Assembly (NCBI GenBank): GCA_947650365.1
Contig: CANTAL010000022.1
Coordinates: forward strand, 961,331-1,025,330
Length of the DNA stretch: 64,000 nt
Source of the DNA: Chamaelirium japonicum
Lineage: Eukaryota; Streptophyta; Magnoliopsida; Liliales; Melanthiaceae
Direction: 5' to 3'
Below are positions 45,056 to 57,530 of the stretch, one piece after another. How positions within the stretch are numbered: the first letter of the stretch is position 1; each line of letters starts with the position of its first letter. A model generated the notes under the pieces. The model was not told the DNA's origin and made no database searches. It saw only the letters and a list, made by a program, of their open reading frames with translations. The position numbers and the translations under genes were made by a program.

Positions 45056-47839
45056 TGCTACAACTTTAACTAGTCCTAATTAAAGGACGAAAAAGTGCAA
45101 TTTAACCCCAAGTATAGGGTATGTAGCGAAGTAGTAATCTCGGTGAGTCCGAGGTCGATTCCACAGGGACTGAAGGACTAATGGGAACTAATGTGATGAC
45201 AGTGCGTGAACGTGAGTGCAAATCAGGGTTTTCCACTGAGAGTGGAGCACGAATGATGAAACTACGTTACTAAATTAAATAGAACTAAATATTGCAATTA
45301 AATAAAGGAGGTTACGATGGAGATGAGGCTAAGGCATCCGGGTTCAACCTAGTAGTATATTATGTATTCTTTTGATCAATAATTTTTATGAGGATAGCAT
45401 GAAGATTAAGTTCGGACGCATGCTACAGAGGTCTTTAAGCATTGCACATGCCCGGAGTCGATGTGCAATCAAAAGGACTTGTACACATGTATCGATTTCT
45501 AAAGATATGCATTCGTCATATTTAACTAAATAGATTGAAAATCATGCGAAGAGGAACTCATTATGCTTGTGTTAACATACCACAGGGATTCATAAGTATT
45601 CCGTATGCCCGGAGTCGATACGGAATCAAACAAATTTGCAAGTAGGTTAACATACATCATCAGGTAGTATTATTCATCATGAGATTCAATCATAAGAACA
45701 TTAAAACTTTATTATTGATCAAAAGAAACACATAATAACTACTAGGCATCCCCCATAGCCTTAGCTAGGGGTTTAGCCGTGCATGTTCATAAAATTCAAC
45801 AAGAAAGCATAAGTGCAAGCAAACTCCATTAAAGAAATACGAAGGATGGAGCTCGTGGATGATGGCTTCCGGCGATGGTGACGACGTGCGATGACAGTGA
45901 CGGCGTGACTTCGGCGATGATGACAGCGTCCGTTGATGACGATGCCGGGTGGTGACGGTGTGAAGTTCGGGGCCTTTGATGGTGGGAGATGGCTATGATC
46001 CGGATGGTGGAAGATGGCTTACGGGGTCGGATTCGGAGGTTGTGTGATGGTGAAGGTTCGAGCTTAATGATCCCCCCGTTCGTCTGGTGTCTCCCCCCTA
46101 TATAGAGAAGAGGAATTCTGGTTGGTAAGGAGAGAGAGAGAGACGTTCGGATCGAGAAAGAAACGGGGCGGAGAGAGAGACGTTCGGATGGCTGCATGGA
46201 TTTGCAGTGCACGGACGGCTGGGATGAATGGGCCGGCTGTATGGGCTTGCACGAGAGGAAGGTGCTCGGGAGTGATCGGGTACACCGGACGGCTGTGATT
46301 CTCCTACATGGGTGCACGGGGTCTCGCGGGTTTTTAGAGAGAGAAAGAGATTTTCGAGGCTGTTACGAAAGGAAAGAGAGCGAGTCGGTTTTAGAGAGAG
46401 AAAAACCAGGAGGAGAGAGAGAAGATCGGCTCGCAGGGGGTCTCGGATGCTAGGCTCCCGATCGGGTCGGGGCTGTTGCGTGCATGGCTCGGTGAGAGAG
46501 GAAAGGAAAGAGAGATCTCTCTAGAGAGAGAAGATCGGAATAGAGGAGAGAGGGACGGTTAGAGAGAGATAAGGAAAGAGAGAGCGAAACGGGAAAGATA
46601 GAGAGAGAGGTGTTCGGCTTTTAGGGAGAGAAAGTAGGAAGAGAGAGGGCTGGGCGCTGTGATCTCGGGAGAGACGGGCAGCGGCTGGGATTTGGAGAAA
46701 CGGACGGCTGATGGTGCGTTTTGGTTGAGTTTATGAGAGCTGGAATCCGGAGCTTCGCGATCGGGTCGGGCCGGGGCTGATGCACGGGACGGCTGTGATG
46801 CTGCATGGGTGATTGGTGGGTTGCAAGAGAAGAAGTGCTGGGTGGTGCTCAGTTACACCGGAAGGCTGTAATGCTGTTACGTGGGTTGGTGAGATATGGA
46901 CGGCTGGGATGCGTGGGCCGGTGATGTGATAAAGTCACATGCATGCAGGTGGAGTTGTTGAGTGCATGGGTGTATGGCTTGGTGCACGGACGGCTGTGAT
47001 TATTGAGAGGAAAGAGAGGAGGAACTGATGGGTTTCGGTTTAGAGTGAATGCATGCATGGCCTTGGGTGCACCGGCCGGGAGGCATGTGATGGGCATGGG
47101 ACGGCTGCTATTAAGTGGACGGGACAGATACGGAGTTGGGCTTGGTTTCGTTTGCATAGGATTAATTGGAATTAGGGTTGACAATGGGTCGTGCATGCAT
47201 GCATGAGTATGGGAGCTAGGGACGGCTACGGGTCAGTGAGATAGAATTGGGTTTGATGCCAGAGATAGGTGGGGTCGGTCTGCTTTCGGTTGCGGGTGGC
47301 GATTAGGGCTTTCTCCGTGCCACATCTGCAAGTCACCATCATGCCTCATTAAGCTCCGTAGAATGTCCGGGGGTCTTCTCTTGTTCGCATCATGCAATTC
47401 GTCCGCCCGATGAAGTCAATTCTCCGCCAAATCATGTACTTGGCCTTTGCTCCATTGTTCCTCAGAAATTGCTTCAAAACATCTTGTGCATCCTCCATTG
47501 AATTGTCGTGAGCCTATTCATCGCTCTATCATGATGCCTTCTATCTGACTGCGTCGAGTACCGGGTCAGTTCCCTGAAAAGTACACATAAAATGACGAGT
47601 GTAAGGTTACAATGCAATTATCGATAAAAAATGATAATTTGGACTTCCGGGCTCCGTATTTTTCATGCATGTATCGTATGAGTGCGAACGAATACACCGT
47701 TATGTCCGTAATAAAGTCTACTATGCAATGGTGTAAAGAAACTGATGCGCTTTACGAGTATATGAAAAGTTTTACGTAGGAAAGCGATGATAATGCAGTA
47801 AGAAATAAGCGATAAAATGCATTATTTGGAGACTTAACA
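45056..47839 (-). repeat. Athila 5' LTR (right copy)
   Basis: 2,784 bp, starting TGCTACAACTTTAAC on the plus strand and ending GACTTAACA. Matches the left copy everywhere compared. Confidence 0.95.
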
Positions 47840-47844
47840 GAAGG

Positions 47845-49851
47845 CATCAAAGGTCGAAAGCTGAAGAGGAAAAGGCTCTGCAAAGACCAGCTCCAACGCT
47901 TGAAGACCGAAGGCTTCACGAGGCACGGCAAGCACGTCCTACGGGAATCCTTGGCCCTTCAAGTCCTCATCAACGTGAAGACCTTGCACTCGAAGATCAA
48001 ACCTTCGACTCCTCGCACGAAGAAGAAAGCTTGGAGAAGAAGACCCGGAGTCGTCGTCATCCCGACTTCTCCAACGATCTTCATCAACTCCGAAGAAGCC
48101 ATAAGCAAAGGCCGGAGAAGAAGATCGAAGCCGACAACACCCGTCGTCTTCAACAAAGGCGTCGACTCCTCGCACGAAGAAGAAAGCTTGGAGAAGAAGG
48201 CCTGAAGCCGGTGCTACCCCTGCCGTCTTCGTCGCCAAAAGCCGACGCTACAACCGTCGTGCGGAGATCGGTGCTACCCCCACCGTCTTCACCAACAAAG
48301 CCGACGCTACAACCGTCGTGCGGAGATCGGTGCTACCCCCGCCGTCTTCATCAACAAAGCCGACGCTACAACCGTCGTGCGGAGATCGGTGCTACCCCCG
48401 CCGTCTCCACCAACAAAGCCGACGCTACAACCGTCGCACGAAGATCGGTGCTACCACCGCCGTCTTCATCAAAAGCCGACGCTACAACCGTCGCATAGAG
48501 ATCGGTGCTACACCCGCCATCTCCAAAAGAAGCCTTCAACTCCAATCAAGCCAAACACGCCCGGAGAAGAAGCCGACGTCACAACCGTCGCCAGGTCCGA
48601 AAAGCTAAAGACGAAAGAGCGCTACAAAGAAGCTCTAACGCTTGAAGACCGAAGGCTTCACGAGGCACGGCAAGCATATCCTACGGGAGTCCTTGGCCCT
48701 TCAAGTCCTCATCAACGTGAAGACCTTGCACTCGAAGGTCAAAGCTTCGACTCCTCGCACGAAGAAGAAAGCGTGGAGAAGAAGACCCGGAGCCGTCATC
48801 ACCCGATCGCTCCAACGATCTTCATCAGCTCCGAAGACGCCATAAGCAAAGGCCGGAGAAGAAGATCGAAGCCGACAACACCCGTCGTCTTCGAAGGCAT
48901 CAACTCCTTGCACGAAGAAGAAAGCCGGGAGAAGAAGGCCTGAAGCCGGTGCTACCCCTGCCGCCTTCGTCAACGAAAACCGACGCTACAACCGTCGTGT
49001 TGAAGCCGGTACTACACCCGTCGTCTTCATCAACAAAAGTCAACGCTACAACCGTCGCACGGGGATCGGTGCTACACCCGCCGTCTTCATCAACAAAAGC
49101 CGACGCTACAACCGTCGCACAAGGATCGGTGCTACCCCCACCGAGAAGCCAAGCCGACGCCACAACCGTCGAGGAAGCCGGAAGAATAAAGAAGCCCTGA
49201 AAAAGTAGCCATCGCAGTTCAAGAAGATCGAGTCAAAGCCGAAGTCAAAGCCAACGCAAGAAGCCAAAGCAGACGCACCGGTAAAGCCCACGCTAAAGCA
49301 ACGCACGTGCCAAAGCCAAGCAACTACGACGGTTACGAGCAAAGCACCGCACGTTCTAGCCGATACGGCACGAAGTCCGGAAGAACTAAAGCATCGCAAG
49401 TCTCTACCCGCCTACGTTCAAGCGCAAGCGCCAAAGCAAAGCAAAAGCCAGAGCCACGCCAAAGCTACGCCAAAGCCGAAAGCTAAAGCCAAAGCTGACG
49501 CCAAAAACACGATCGACGTCGCGAACCGACGATCAAGGACGCCGAGGTCGAGCAAGGATCGAGGAAGACACGAAGACCGAGGAACGAAGCCCAAAGCCTC
49601 CCTAGCCGAGAAAGCGCGAAGCACGGACGGGACAAAATCGACGGCAGAAACTCCTTAGTCTCTCAAAACCCTCACCCTGTAAAGACCTCTGTCCTGGGCA
49701 ACCCCTTCAGAGCTCTCGCACGAATACCACGTGGAGACGCGGATCAAAGGGACCCTCCAGAGGATCTCTCCCACAATCTCCTGATCAAAGAAAATTTGTA
49801 ATCTCGTGTGATCCACAATAAAGACGACCTGAATCTTTTTCCGCGACCACA
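47845..49851 (+). repeat. 3' LTR of the TR-GAG-like element, part 2
   Basis: Continues from GGCATCAAAGG as at 24828. It is about 500 bp longer than the matching part of the 5' LTR because one module (the KTEGFTRHGKH-coding stretch plus 60-bp repeats) is present twice (from 47900 and 48640). It is followed by primer-site-like TGGCACGCTCGGTGG (49857), so the copy once ran into another internal region, now missing. Confidence 0.8.
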
Positions 49852-49900
49852 GATTTCTGGCACGCTCGGTGGTCGCGGAAAAGCAACCCCTTCAGAAATC

Positions 49901-52900
49901 TGTGGTCGCGGAAAAAGATTCGGGTCGTCTTTATTGCGGATCACACGAGATTACAAATTTTCTTTGATCAGGAGATTGTGGGAGAGATCCTCTGGAGGGT
50001 CCCTTTGATCCGCGTCTCCACGTGGTATTCGTGCGAGAGCTCTGAAGGGGTTGCCCAGGACAGAGGTCTTTACAGGGTGAGGGTTTTTGAGAGGCTAAGG
50101 AGTTTCTGCCGTTGATTTTGTCCCGTCCGTGCTTCGCGCTTTCTCGGCTAGGGAGGCTTTGGGCTTCGTTCCTTGGTCTTCGTGTCTTCCTCGATCTTGG
50201 CTCGACCTCGACGTCCTTGATCGTCGGTTCGCGGCGTCGATCGTGTTTTTGGCGTCAGCTTTGGCTTTGGCTTTCGGCTTTGGCGTAGCTTTGGCGTGGC
50301 TCTGGCGTTTGCTTTGCTTTGGCGCTTGCGCTTGAACGTAGGCGGGTAGAGGCTTGCGATGCTTTAGTTCTTTCGGACTTCGCGTCGTATCGGCTAGAAC
50401 GTGCGGTGCTTTGCTCGTGACCGTCGTAGTTGCTTGGCTTTGGCACGTGCGTTGCTTTAGCGCGAGCTTTACCGGGGCGTTTGCTTTGGCTTCTTGCGTC
50501 GGCTTGGACTTTAGCTTTGACTCGATCTTCTTCTCGAACGACTGGCGTTGCTTCTTCAAGGCTTCTTTCTTCTTCCGACTTCCTCGACGGTTGTGGCGTC
50601 GGCTTGGCTTTTCGGTGGGGGTAGCATCGATCTTCGTGCGATGGTTGTAGCGTCGGCTTTTGTTGATGAAGACGGCGGGGGTAGCACCGGCTTCGGCACG
50701 ACGGTTGTAGCGTCGGCTTTTGGTTGACGAAGGCGGTAGGGGTATCACCGGCTTCAGGCTTTCTTCTCCTGGCTTTCTTCTACGTGCAAGGAGTTGATGC
50801 CTTTGTTGAAGACGACGGGTGTTGTCGGCTTCGATCTTCTTCTCCGGCCTTTGCTTATGGCGTCTTCGGAGCTGATGAAGATCGTTGGAGCAATCGGGTG
50901 ATGGCAGCTCCGGGTCTTCTTCTCCAAGCTTTCTTCTTCGTGCGAGGAGTCGAAGCTTTGATCTTCGAGTTCAAGGTCTTCACGTTGATGAGGACTTGAA
51001 GGGTCAAGGACTCCCGTAGGATATGCTTGCCGTGCCTCGTGAAGCCTTCGGTCTTCAAGCGTTGGAGCTTCTTCGTAGCGCTCTTTCGTCTTCAGCTTTT
51101 CGGACCTGGCGACGGTTGTGACGTCGGCTTCTTCTCCGGGCGTGTTTGGCTTGATTGGAGTTGAAGGCTTCTTTTGGAGATGGCGGGTGTAGCACCGATC
51201 TCTATGCGACGGTTGTGACGTCGGCTTCTTCTCCGGGCGTGTTTGGCTTGATTGGAGTTGAAGGCTTCTTTTGGAGATGGCGGGTGTAGCACCGATCTCT
51301 ATGCGACGGTTGTAGCGTCGGCTTTTGTTGATGAAGACGGCGGTGGTAGCACCGATCTCCGTGCGACGGTTGTAGCGTCGGCTTTGTTGGTGGAGACGGC
51401 GGGGGTAGCACCGATCTCCGCATGACGGTTGTAGCGTCGGCTTTGTTGATGAAGACGGCGGGGGTAGCACCGATCTCCGCACGACGGTTGTAGCGTCGGC
51501 TTTGTTGGTGAAGACGGTGGGGGTAGCACCGATCTCCGCACGACGGTTGTAGCGTCGGCTTTTGTTGACGAAGACGGCAGGGGTAGCACCGGCTTCAGGC
51601 CTTCTTCTCCAAGCTTTCTTCTTCGTGCGAGGAGTCGACGCCTTTGTTGAAGACGACGGGTGTTGTCGGCTTCGATCTTCTTCTCCGGCCTTTGCTTATG
51701 GCTTCTTCGGAGTTGATGAAGATCGTTGGAGAAGTCGGGATGACGACGACTCCGGGTCTTCTTCTCCAAGCTTTCTTCTTCGTGCGAGGAGTCGAAGCTT
51801 TGATCTTCGAGTGCAAGGTCTTCACGTTGATGAGGACTTGAAGGGCCAAGGACTCCCGTAGGATATGCTTGCCGTGCCTCGTGAAGCCTTCGGTCTTCAA
51901 GCGTTGGAGCTCGTCTTTGCAGAGCCTTTTCCTCTTCAGCTTTCGACCCTTGATGCCTTCCCCGACCCCTTCTATTTATAGGCAAAGGGGGGCGGTTGGG
52001 GGAGATATTGCTGAAATCTTTTTGTTTCCTCCAATATCTCCCCTCATAACCATCGAGATATTGTTCCCTTATTTGGGGAAACAAACCCGATTTCCTCCTT
52101 TTTAGTTGGAGTGGTTATGGGCTAGATGTGACTCGATCTTTAAAGATCGAGTTGTTATTCTTGTTGCACTTTTGGATCGGATGGCGACGCAACGTCATCT
52201 TGTCCGTTGGATCGAGGAATCGTCGCGGATCTACGGCTACGTAGACGTCCACGCCACCTCCCCCCGCATCGAGGCGGTTTTGATTTCTTTTTCCTTTCTT
52301 TTCTTTTTCTTTTCTTTTTCTTTTCTTTTCTTGTTTTCTTTTTCTTTTTCTTTTCTTTTTTTTTTCTTTTAGGGCCGGCCCCACCTCTCCATGAAGAGGG
52401 GGGCACGGTTTTCTAGAAGGGCCGGCCCCACCTCTCCATGAAGAGGGGGGCACGATTTTCTAGAAGGGCCGGCCCCACCTCTCCATGAAGAGGGGGCACG
52501 GTTTTCTAGAAGGGGGGGCCGGTGGGCCCCCCCCCTCTTTGTGTCCGAGTTGCGGGTCCGGTGGGACCCGTTTGCTTTGGGTCGGGCCATGGCGCGCGAA
52601 TTGAGTTCGCACGTGGGCCTAGTTCGCACGCGGGCCGTTGTGTGCGGGCCGAGTTTCGCATACGGGCCGTTGTGTGCGGGCCGAGTTTCGCATACGGGCC
52701 GTTGTGTGCGGGCCGAGTTTCGCATGCGGGCCGTTGTGTACGGGCCGAGTTTCGCATGTGGGCCGTTGTGTGCGGGCCCAAGTTGCATGAGCGAGTCGGG
52801 TTCGACCCGAAGGTCATCGAGTGCAAGCCCATTTTTTGTGTACAAATCGGGTTCGACCCGAAGGCCGTTGGGTGCGGGCCTATTTTTTTGTGTAAAAATC

Positions 52901-52934
52901 GGGTTCGACCCGTGGGCTAATTTCGATGCCCACA
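49901..52934 (-). repeat. Inverted LTR A of the TR-GAG-like family
   Basis: Reverse complement of the LTR at 34050/47845, joined tail to tail with it across about 50 bp. It has two modules as in the 3' LTR, TATA-like sequence at 51972-51981 (minus strand), and three 46-bp repeats (GGGCCGGCCCCACCTCTCC) at 52375-52510. It ends at TGTGGGCATCG (minus strand start, 52934). Confidence 0.85.
52375..52510. repeat. Three 46-bp tandem repeats in inverted LTR A
   Basis: Units contain GGGCCGGCCCCACCTCTCC and AAGAGGGGGGCACGGTTTTC. The other LTR copies have one unit, so this is a local expansion. Confidence 0.8.
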
Positions 52935-53648
52935 AATGCCCCCTCAAGTTCGAGTGCGCCCGCGGGAAACGCGTAGCTGTTGGACTTGAGTTGCGTATTC
53001 GTGGGATTAGGTCTTTAAAAGGACCCCTGTTTTTTCATTGCTCTTCATTATCAACGATTCCCGACGGCTTGGAGGCGAGAGCTCTGGTAGGGTTTCTTGC
53101 TTCGCAACGATGCCGAGGAGGATGAAGATGGTGACGCCATGGGGTTCACGGAGGAGGGAAGACCGCCGGCCCGTGGAGGGCGGAGGGTTGCCGGCGAGGT
53201 GATCCTTCTCCTCCTCCTTCTTCTTCTTCTTCTTCTTCTTCTTCTTCTTCTTCTTCTTCTTCTTCGCATGGTGCGGGAGGGCGCGACGGGTGCGGCCGGG
53301 GGCTGCTGTGGCGGCCGGCGCGCGGGTTCGAGGCGTGGGAGGGCGCGAGCCGGAGGGAGCGAGGCGCGGGTGCGGCCGGGGGCTGCTGTGGCGGCCGGCG
53401 CACGGGCTGGAGGCGCGGGGCGCGGGCGCAGCACGCGGGGGCCGGAGGTGTGGGCGCAGCGGGCGGCGCGGGGGCCGGAGACAGCCGGGGCTGCGGGTGC
53501 AGCGCGCGGGGCGCGGGCGCAGCACGCGGGGGCCGGAGGTGTGGGCGCAGCGGGCGGCGCGGGGGCCGGAGGCAGCCGGGGCTGCGGGTGCAGCGCGCGG
53601 GACCAGAGGCGTGGGCGCAGCGGGCGGCGCGGGGGCCGGCGCCCGCAG
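52935..53648 (-). mobile_element. Short inverted internal remnant
   Basis: Reverse-complement relative of about 33700-34049 (polypurine tract, CGCGGGAAACGCG and the CGGCTTGGAG stretch), then a CTT microsatellite (53212-53266) and a GC-rich block. Gag is absent. It lies between two inverted LTRs. Confidence 0.7.
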
Positions 53649-55246
53649 AAAAAGATTCGGGTCGTCTTTATTGCGGATCACACGAGATTACAAATTTTCT
53701 TTGATCAGGAGATTGTGGGAGAGATCCTCTGGAGGGTCCCTTTGATCCGCGTCTCCACGTGGTATTCGTGCGAGAGCTCTGAAGGGGTTGCCCAGGACAG
53801 AGGTCTTTACAGGGTGAGGGTTTTTGAGAGGCTAAGGAGTTTCCGCCGTTGATTTTGTCCCGTCCGTGCTTCGCGCTTTCTCGGCTAGGGAGGCTTTGGG
53901 CTTCGTTCCTCGGTCTTCGTGTCTTCCTCGATCCTTGCTCGACCTCGGCGTCCTTGATCGTCAGTTCGCGGTGTCGATCGTGTTTTTGGCGTCAGCTTTG
54001 GCTTTAGCTTTCGGCTTTGGCGTAGCTTTGGCGTGGCTCTGGCTTTTGCTTTGCTTTGGCGCTTGCGCTTGAACGTAGACGGGTAGAGACTTGCGATGCT
54101 TTAGTTCTTCCGGACTTTGCGTCGTATCGGCTAGAACGTGCGGTGCTTTGCTCATGACCGTCGTAGTTGCTTGGCTTTAGCACGTGCGTTGCTTTAGCGC
54201 GGGCTTTACCGGTGCGTTTGCTTTGGCTTCTTGCGTCGGCTTTGACTTTAGCTTCGACTCGATCTTCTTCTCGAACGACTGGCGTTACCTCTTCAAGGCT
54301 TCTTTACTCTTCCGGCTTCCTCGACGGTTGTGGCGTCGGTTTTGGCTTTTCGGCGGGGGTAGCACCGATGCTTGTGCGACGGTTGTGGCGTCGACTTTCG
54401 TTGATGAAGACGGCGGGTGTAGCACCGATCTTCGTGCGATGGTTGTAGCATCGGCTTTTGTTGATGAAGACGGCGGGTGTGGCACCGGCTTTAGCACGAC
54501 GGTTGTAGCGTCGGCTTTTGGTTGACGAAGGCGGCAGGGGTAGCACCGGCTTCAGGCCTTCTTCTCCCGGCTTTCTTCTTCGTGCGAGGAGTCGATGCCT
54601 TGATTGAAGACGACGAGTGTTGTCGGCTTCGATCTTCTTCTCCGGCCTTTGCTTATGGCGTCTTCGGAGCTGATGAAGATCGTTGGAGCAATCGGGTGAT
54701 GACGGCTCTGGGTCTTCTTCTCCATGCTTTCTTCTTCGTGCGAGGAGTCGAAGCTTTGATCTCCGAGTGCAAGGTCTTCACGTTGATGAGGACTTGAAGG
54801 GCCAAGGACTCCCATAGGATATGCTTGCCGTGCCTCGTGAAGCCTTCGGTCTTCGAGCGTTGGAGCTTCTCTTGCGAAGCTCTTTCGTCTTCGGCTTTCG
54901 GACCTGGCAACGGTTGTGACGTTGACTTCTTCTCCGGGCGTGTTTGGCTTGATTGGAGTTGAAGGCTTCTTTTGGAGATGGCGGGTGTAGCACCGATCTC
55001 TATGCGACGGTTGTAGCGTCGGCTTTTGTTGATGAAGACGGCGGTGGTAGCACCGATCTCCGTGCGACGGTTGTAGCGTCGGCTTTGTTGGTGGAGACGG
55101 CGGGGGTAGCACCGATCTCCGCATGACGGTTGTAGCGTCGGCTTTGTTGATGAAGACGGCGGGGGTAGCACCGATCTCCGCACGACGGTTGTAGCGTCGG
55201 CTTTGTTGGTGAAGACGGAGGGGGTAGCACCGATCTCCGCACGACG
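53649..55246 (-). repeat. Inverted LTR B of the TR-GAG-like family, partial
   Basis: Begins AAAAAGATTCGGGTCGTC like the end of inverted LTR A and follows it closely for 1.6 kb, then stops inside the 60-bp minisatellite. The U3 half is missing. Confidence 0.8.
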
Positions 55247-56659
55247 CGGTAGGTTCCTTCCTTCTTCTTCCTACTCCTTCTTTTCTTTTTCTTTCCTCTT
55301 TTTTTTTTTTCTTCTTTGGCTACTGTGGTTGCACCGGATACGGATGCCCATCGGATATAGACCCCTAGATTCATGGGATGGGAGAGTTATCTTATCTCTA
55401 TCCCAATAACCGATTATGGCTATTTATAGGGGGTTAATGAAAAATAGCTTTCATTTTTTTTTTTCTTTCTTCTTCTTCGTCTCTGCCGTCGGGTTCTGGT
55501 TTACGGGAGCGGCAGCGGCGGCGCGGGCCGGGGCTGTGGCGGCCGGGCGCAGGGCTGCAGTGGCCGGCGTGGCAGGAGGGCGCGGCGCGCGCGGGGCGCG
55601 GTGGGCGCGGGGAGCAGGCACGGGGCATGGAGGCCAGGCGGGCCAGGTGCAATGGCCGGTGCGGGCGGCTGCGGAGGTCAGGCGGCGGTCGGCGTGGGCC
55701 GGGGTGCAGTGGCGGGGCGCGGGGCGCGGGCCGAGGCGCAGCAGCCGGGCGCGGGCCGGGGTGCAGCAGCTGGGCGCGGGGCGCGGGCCGAGGCGCAGCA
55801 GTCGGGCGCGGGCCAGGGTGCAGCAGCCGGGCGCGGGCTGGAGGCTGGCGGGCGGGGCGCCGGTGCGCGGTGGCAGGCGGGACAGGCCGGAGACCGGCGG
55901 GCGGGGTGCCGGTGCACGGTGGCAGGCGGGACGGGCCGGGGGCCGCCGGGCGGGGCGCGGCAGCAGGCGGGCTGGTCGCACGGAGTTGGCCGGCGGGCGG
56001 GGTCTCCTTCCCATTTCTCTTTCTTCTCTCCCTTCTCTTTCTTTGTTTCTCTGTTTTTTTTTTTTTTTTTTTTTTTTTTCATGGGTCGCATGGGCTCAGG
56101 CTACATCGGCGATACAACGGCGACGATCGGGCACGGGTGTGGGCGTAGCGACGAGCGCAGGCACGGGCTGCAGGGCGTTGGGCGACGCGGTGCGTCACCA
56201 GCGACGGCTGTGTTGCGTCGCATGCGGGGTGCGGTGGCCGGTGCTGCGGTCGTTGGGCGACGCGGTGCGTCACCGGCGGCGGCTGTGGTGCGTCACATGC
56301 GGGGCGCGGTGGCCGGAGGAGGGGCGCGGCCGGGGGCTGCAGTGTGCGGCCGGCGCGCGAGCCGGAGACGGGGCGCGGCCGGGGGCTGCAGGGTGCGGCC
56401 GGCGCGCGGGCTGGTGGCGCGAAAGGGCGCAGGCCGGAGGCGGGCTCGGCCGGGTTTTAGCAGGAGAGAGGGGGTACTGCGGCTTTTTGCTGTGGCCCCC
56501 CTCTCAGTTTCCCTTTTTGCAAACAGGGACTTTTTTTTTTTTTTCGCAGAGAAGGGAGTGCTGGCCTTTTTGAGGAAATTGTGGCTGTGTCCCGCCGTTT
56601 CCATGTGTTTACGAGGCTGTGGCCTTATTTCTTCTTCTTCTTCTTCTTCTTCTTCTTCT

Positions 56660-56694
<35 letters not shown>

Positions 56695-57530
56695 GGGGGG
56701 GGGGTCTTGACTGATGATCCCCTCTGGACTTGGCTCGCTTTTTCTTCTTGATCTTTGGACCCCCTTTTTTTTTAATTGTCTTTACTTTTCTTCCCATATT
56801 TTGACTGCCTTTTTCTCTTCGGATTTTTTTTTTTTTTTTTTTTTGACTTCTGGACTTGATCTGTCTTTTCTTCTGGAACTAATTGTGCATCTTGATTTGA
56901 CTTGGACTTTTCGTTTCCTTGTAGGACTTGTCCCTTCGAGTGCTTTCTAAAGGCCGGCTGGATTATTGAGGAGGCCTATCGCGGGAGCAGAGCGACTAGC
57001 GAGGTTGCACCTGGGCAGGCTGAGTGAGGTGGATTGGATCTTCCTCTAGATGACCATGGGTCGCTGGAGGCCTATGGAGAGAGCTTTCCTGGTGGTGACA
57101 TCAGCTTGAAGGACGTCGAGACGGGCGTTCTGGAGTTCGACGAGGAGCAAGACAAAGCCACTAGCGTTGACAAGGAGCAGCCCGCTTTGGTCGTCTTTTG
57201 CTTGCCGATCTTGACCTTGGTGACTGCTCCAACAACCCTTTTGGCTTCGTGGAGGTCACGGAGGATGCGGTCTCCCACGGGAGTACGCATCTTCGTTTTC
57301 CTTTTGCGCAACTCTTCTGTCGCCGTACGAGAGCTTTCCGACTTCTGGATGGATCATCGGTGCGGTCTCCCACGGGAGTACGCATCTTTGTTTCCCTTTT
57401 GCGCAAGTCTTCTACCGCCATACTTTGAAGCAGGAAGCGTGTGTCGAAGTTGGACGAGTTCATTCTCACCGATAAGGATTCTTCACGGCAGATCGTTCGA
57501 CCAAGTCCAGAGTTGTCATTCTCCATAAAT
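55247..57530 (-). mobile_element. Inverted internal remnant of the TR-GAG-like family
   Basis: Collinear in reverse with about 30950-33190: the CCTATAAATAG-like stretch (55425, inverted), GC-rich block (55500-56460), CTT/T/G simple repeat (56628-56703), and the acidic coding-like stretch (57100-57180). Gag and the 5' end are missing. Frames over the GC-rich block are artefacts. Confidence 0.75.
56628..56703 (+). repeat. CTT microsatellite with long T and G runs
   Basis: About eleven CTT units, then about 32 T, then about 11 G. It is a slippage-prone tract and a likely place for assembly error. Confidence 0.9.

Larger units (their letters stand above)
34837..47839 (-). mobile_element. Complete-looking Athila (Ty3/Gypsy) element, 13.0 kb
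   Basis: Two 2,784-bp LTRs (34837-37620 and 45056-47839) in direct orientation, with TG...CA ends on the minus strand (TGTTAAGTC...GTTGTAGCA), flanked by the 5-bp duplication GAAGG (34832-34836 and 47840-47844). On the minus strand: 5' LTR, primer site for tRNA-Asp (TGGCGCCGTTGCCGGGG), one gag-pol frame, 1.6-kb non-coding stretch without an env-like frame, purine tract GGTTGGGGGG, 3' LTR. All parts of an autonomous element are present and no break is seen. The LTRs look identical at every place compared, with no length difference, so it is the youngest insertion in the window. Confidence 0.95.
24042..57530. mobile_element. Nested 33.5-kb block of LTR elements inside the satellite array
   Basis: The block contains, in order: a plus-strand TR-GAG-like element (24042-34836, continuing 47845-49851), the Athila element inside its 3' LTR (34837-47839), an inverted LTR (49901-52934), a short inverted internal remnant, a second inverted LTR (53649-55246) and an inverted internal remnant up to about 57530. 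The satellite monomer broken at the left resumes at the right with only about 10 bp missing, so all of this grew at one insertion point. Confidence 0.8.

Noticed and set aside
24035-57530. AAATC on both sides as the target duplication of the whole 33.5-kb block
   Set aside because: AAATC occurs at about 24035 and 57526, but the right end of the block is a truncated internal region rather than an LTR end, and the word is common in AT-rich sequence.
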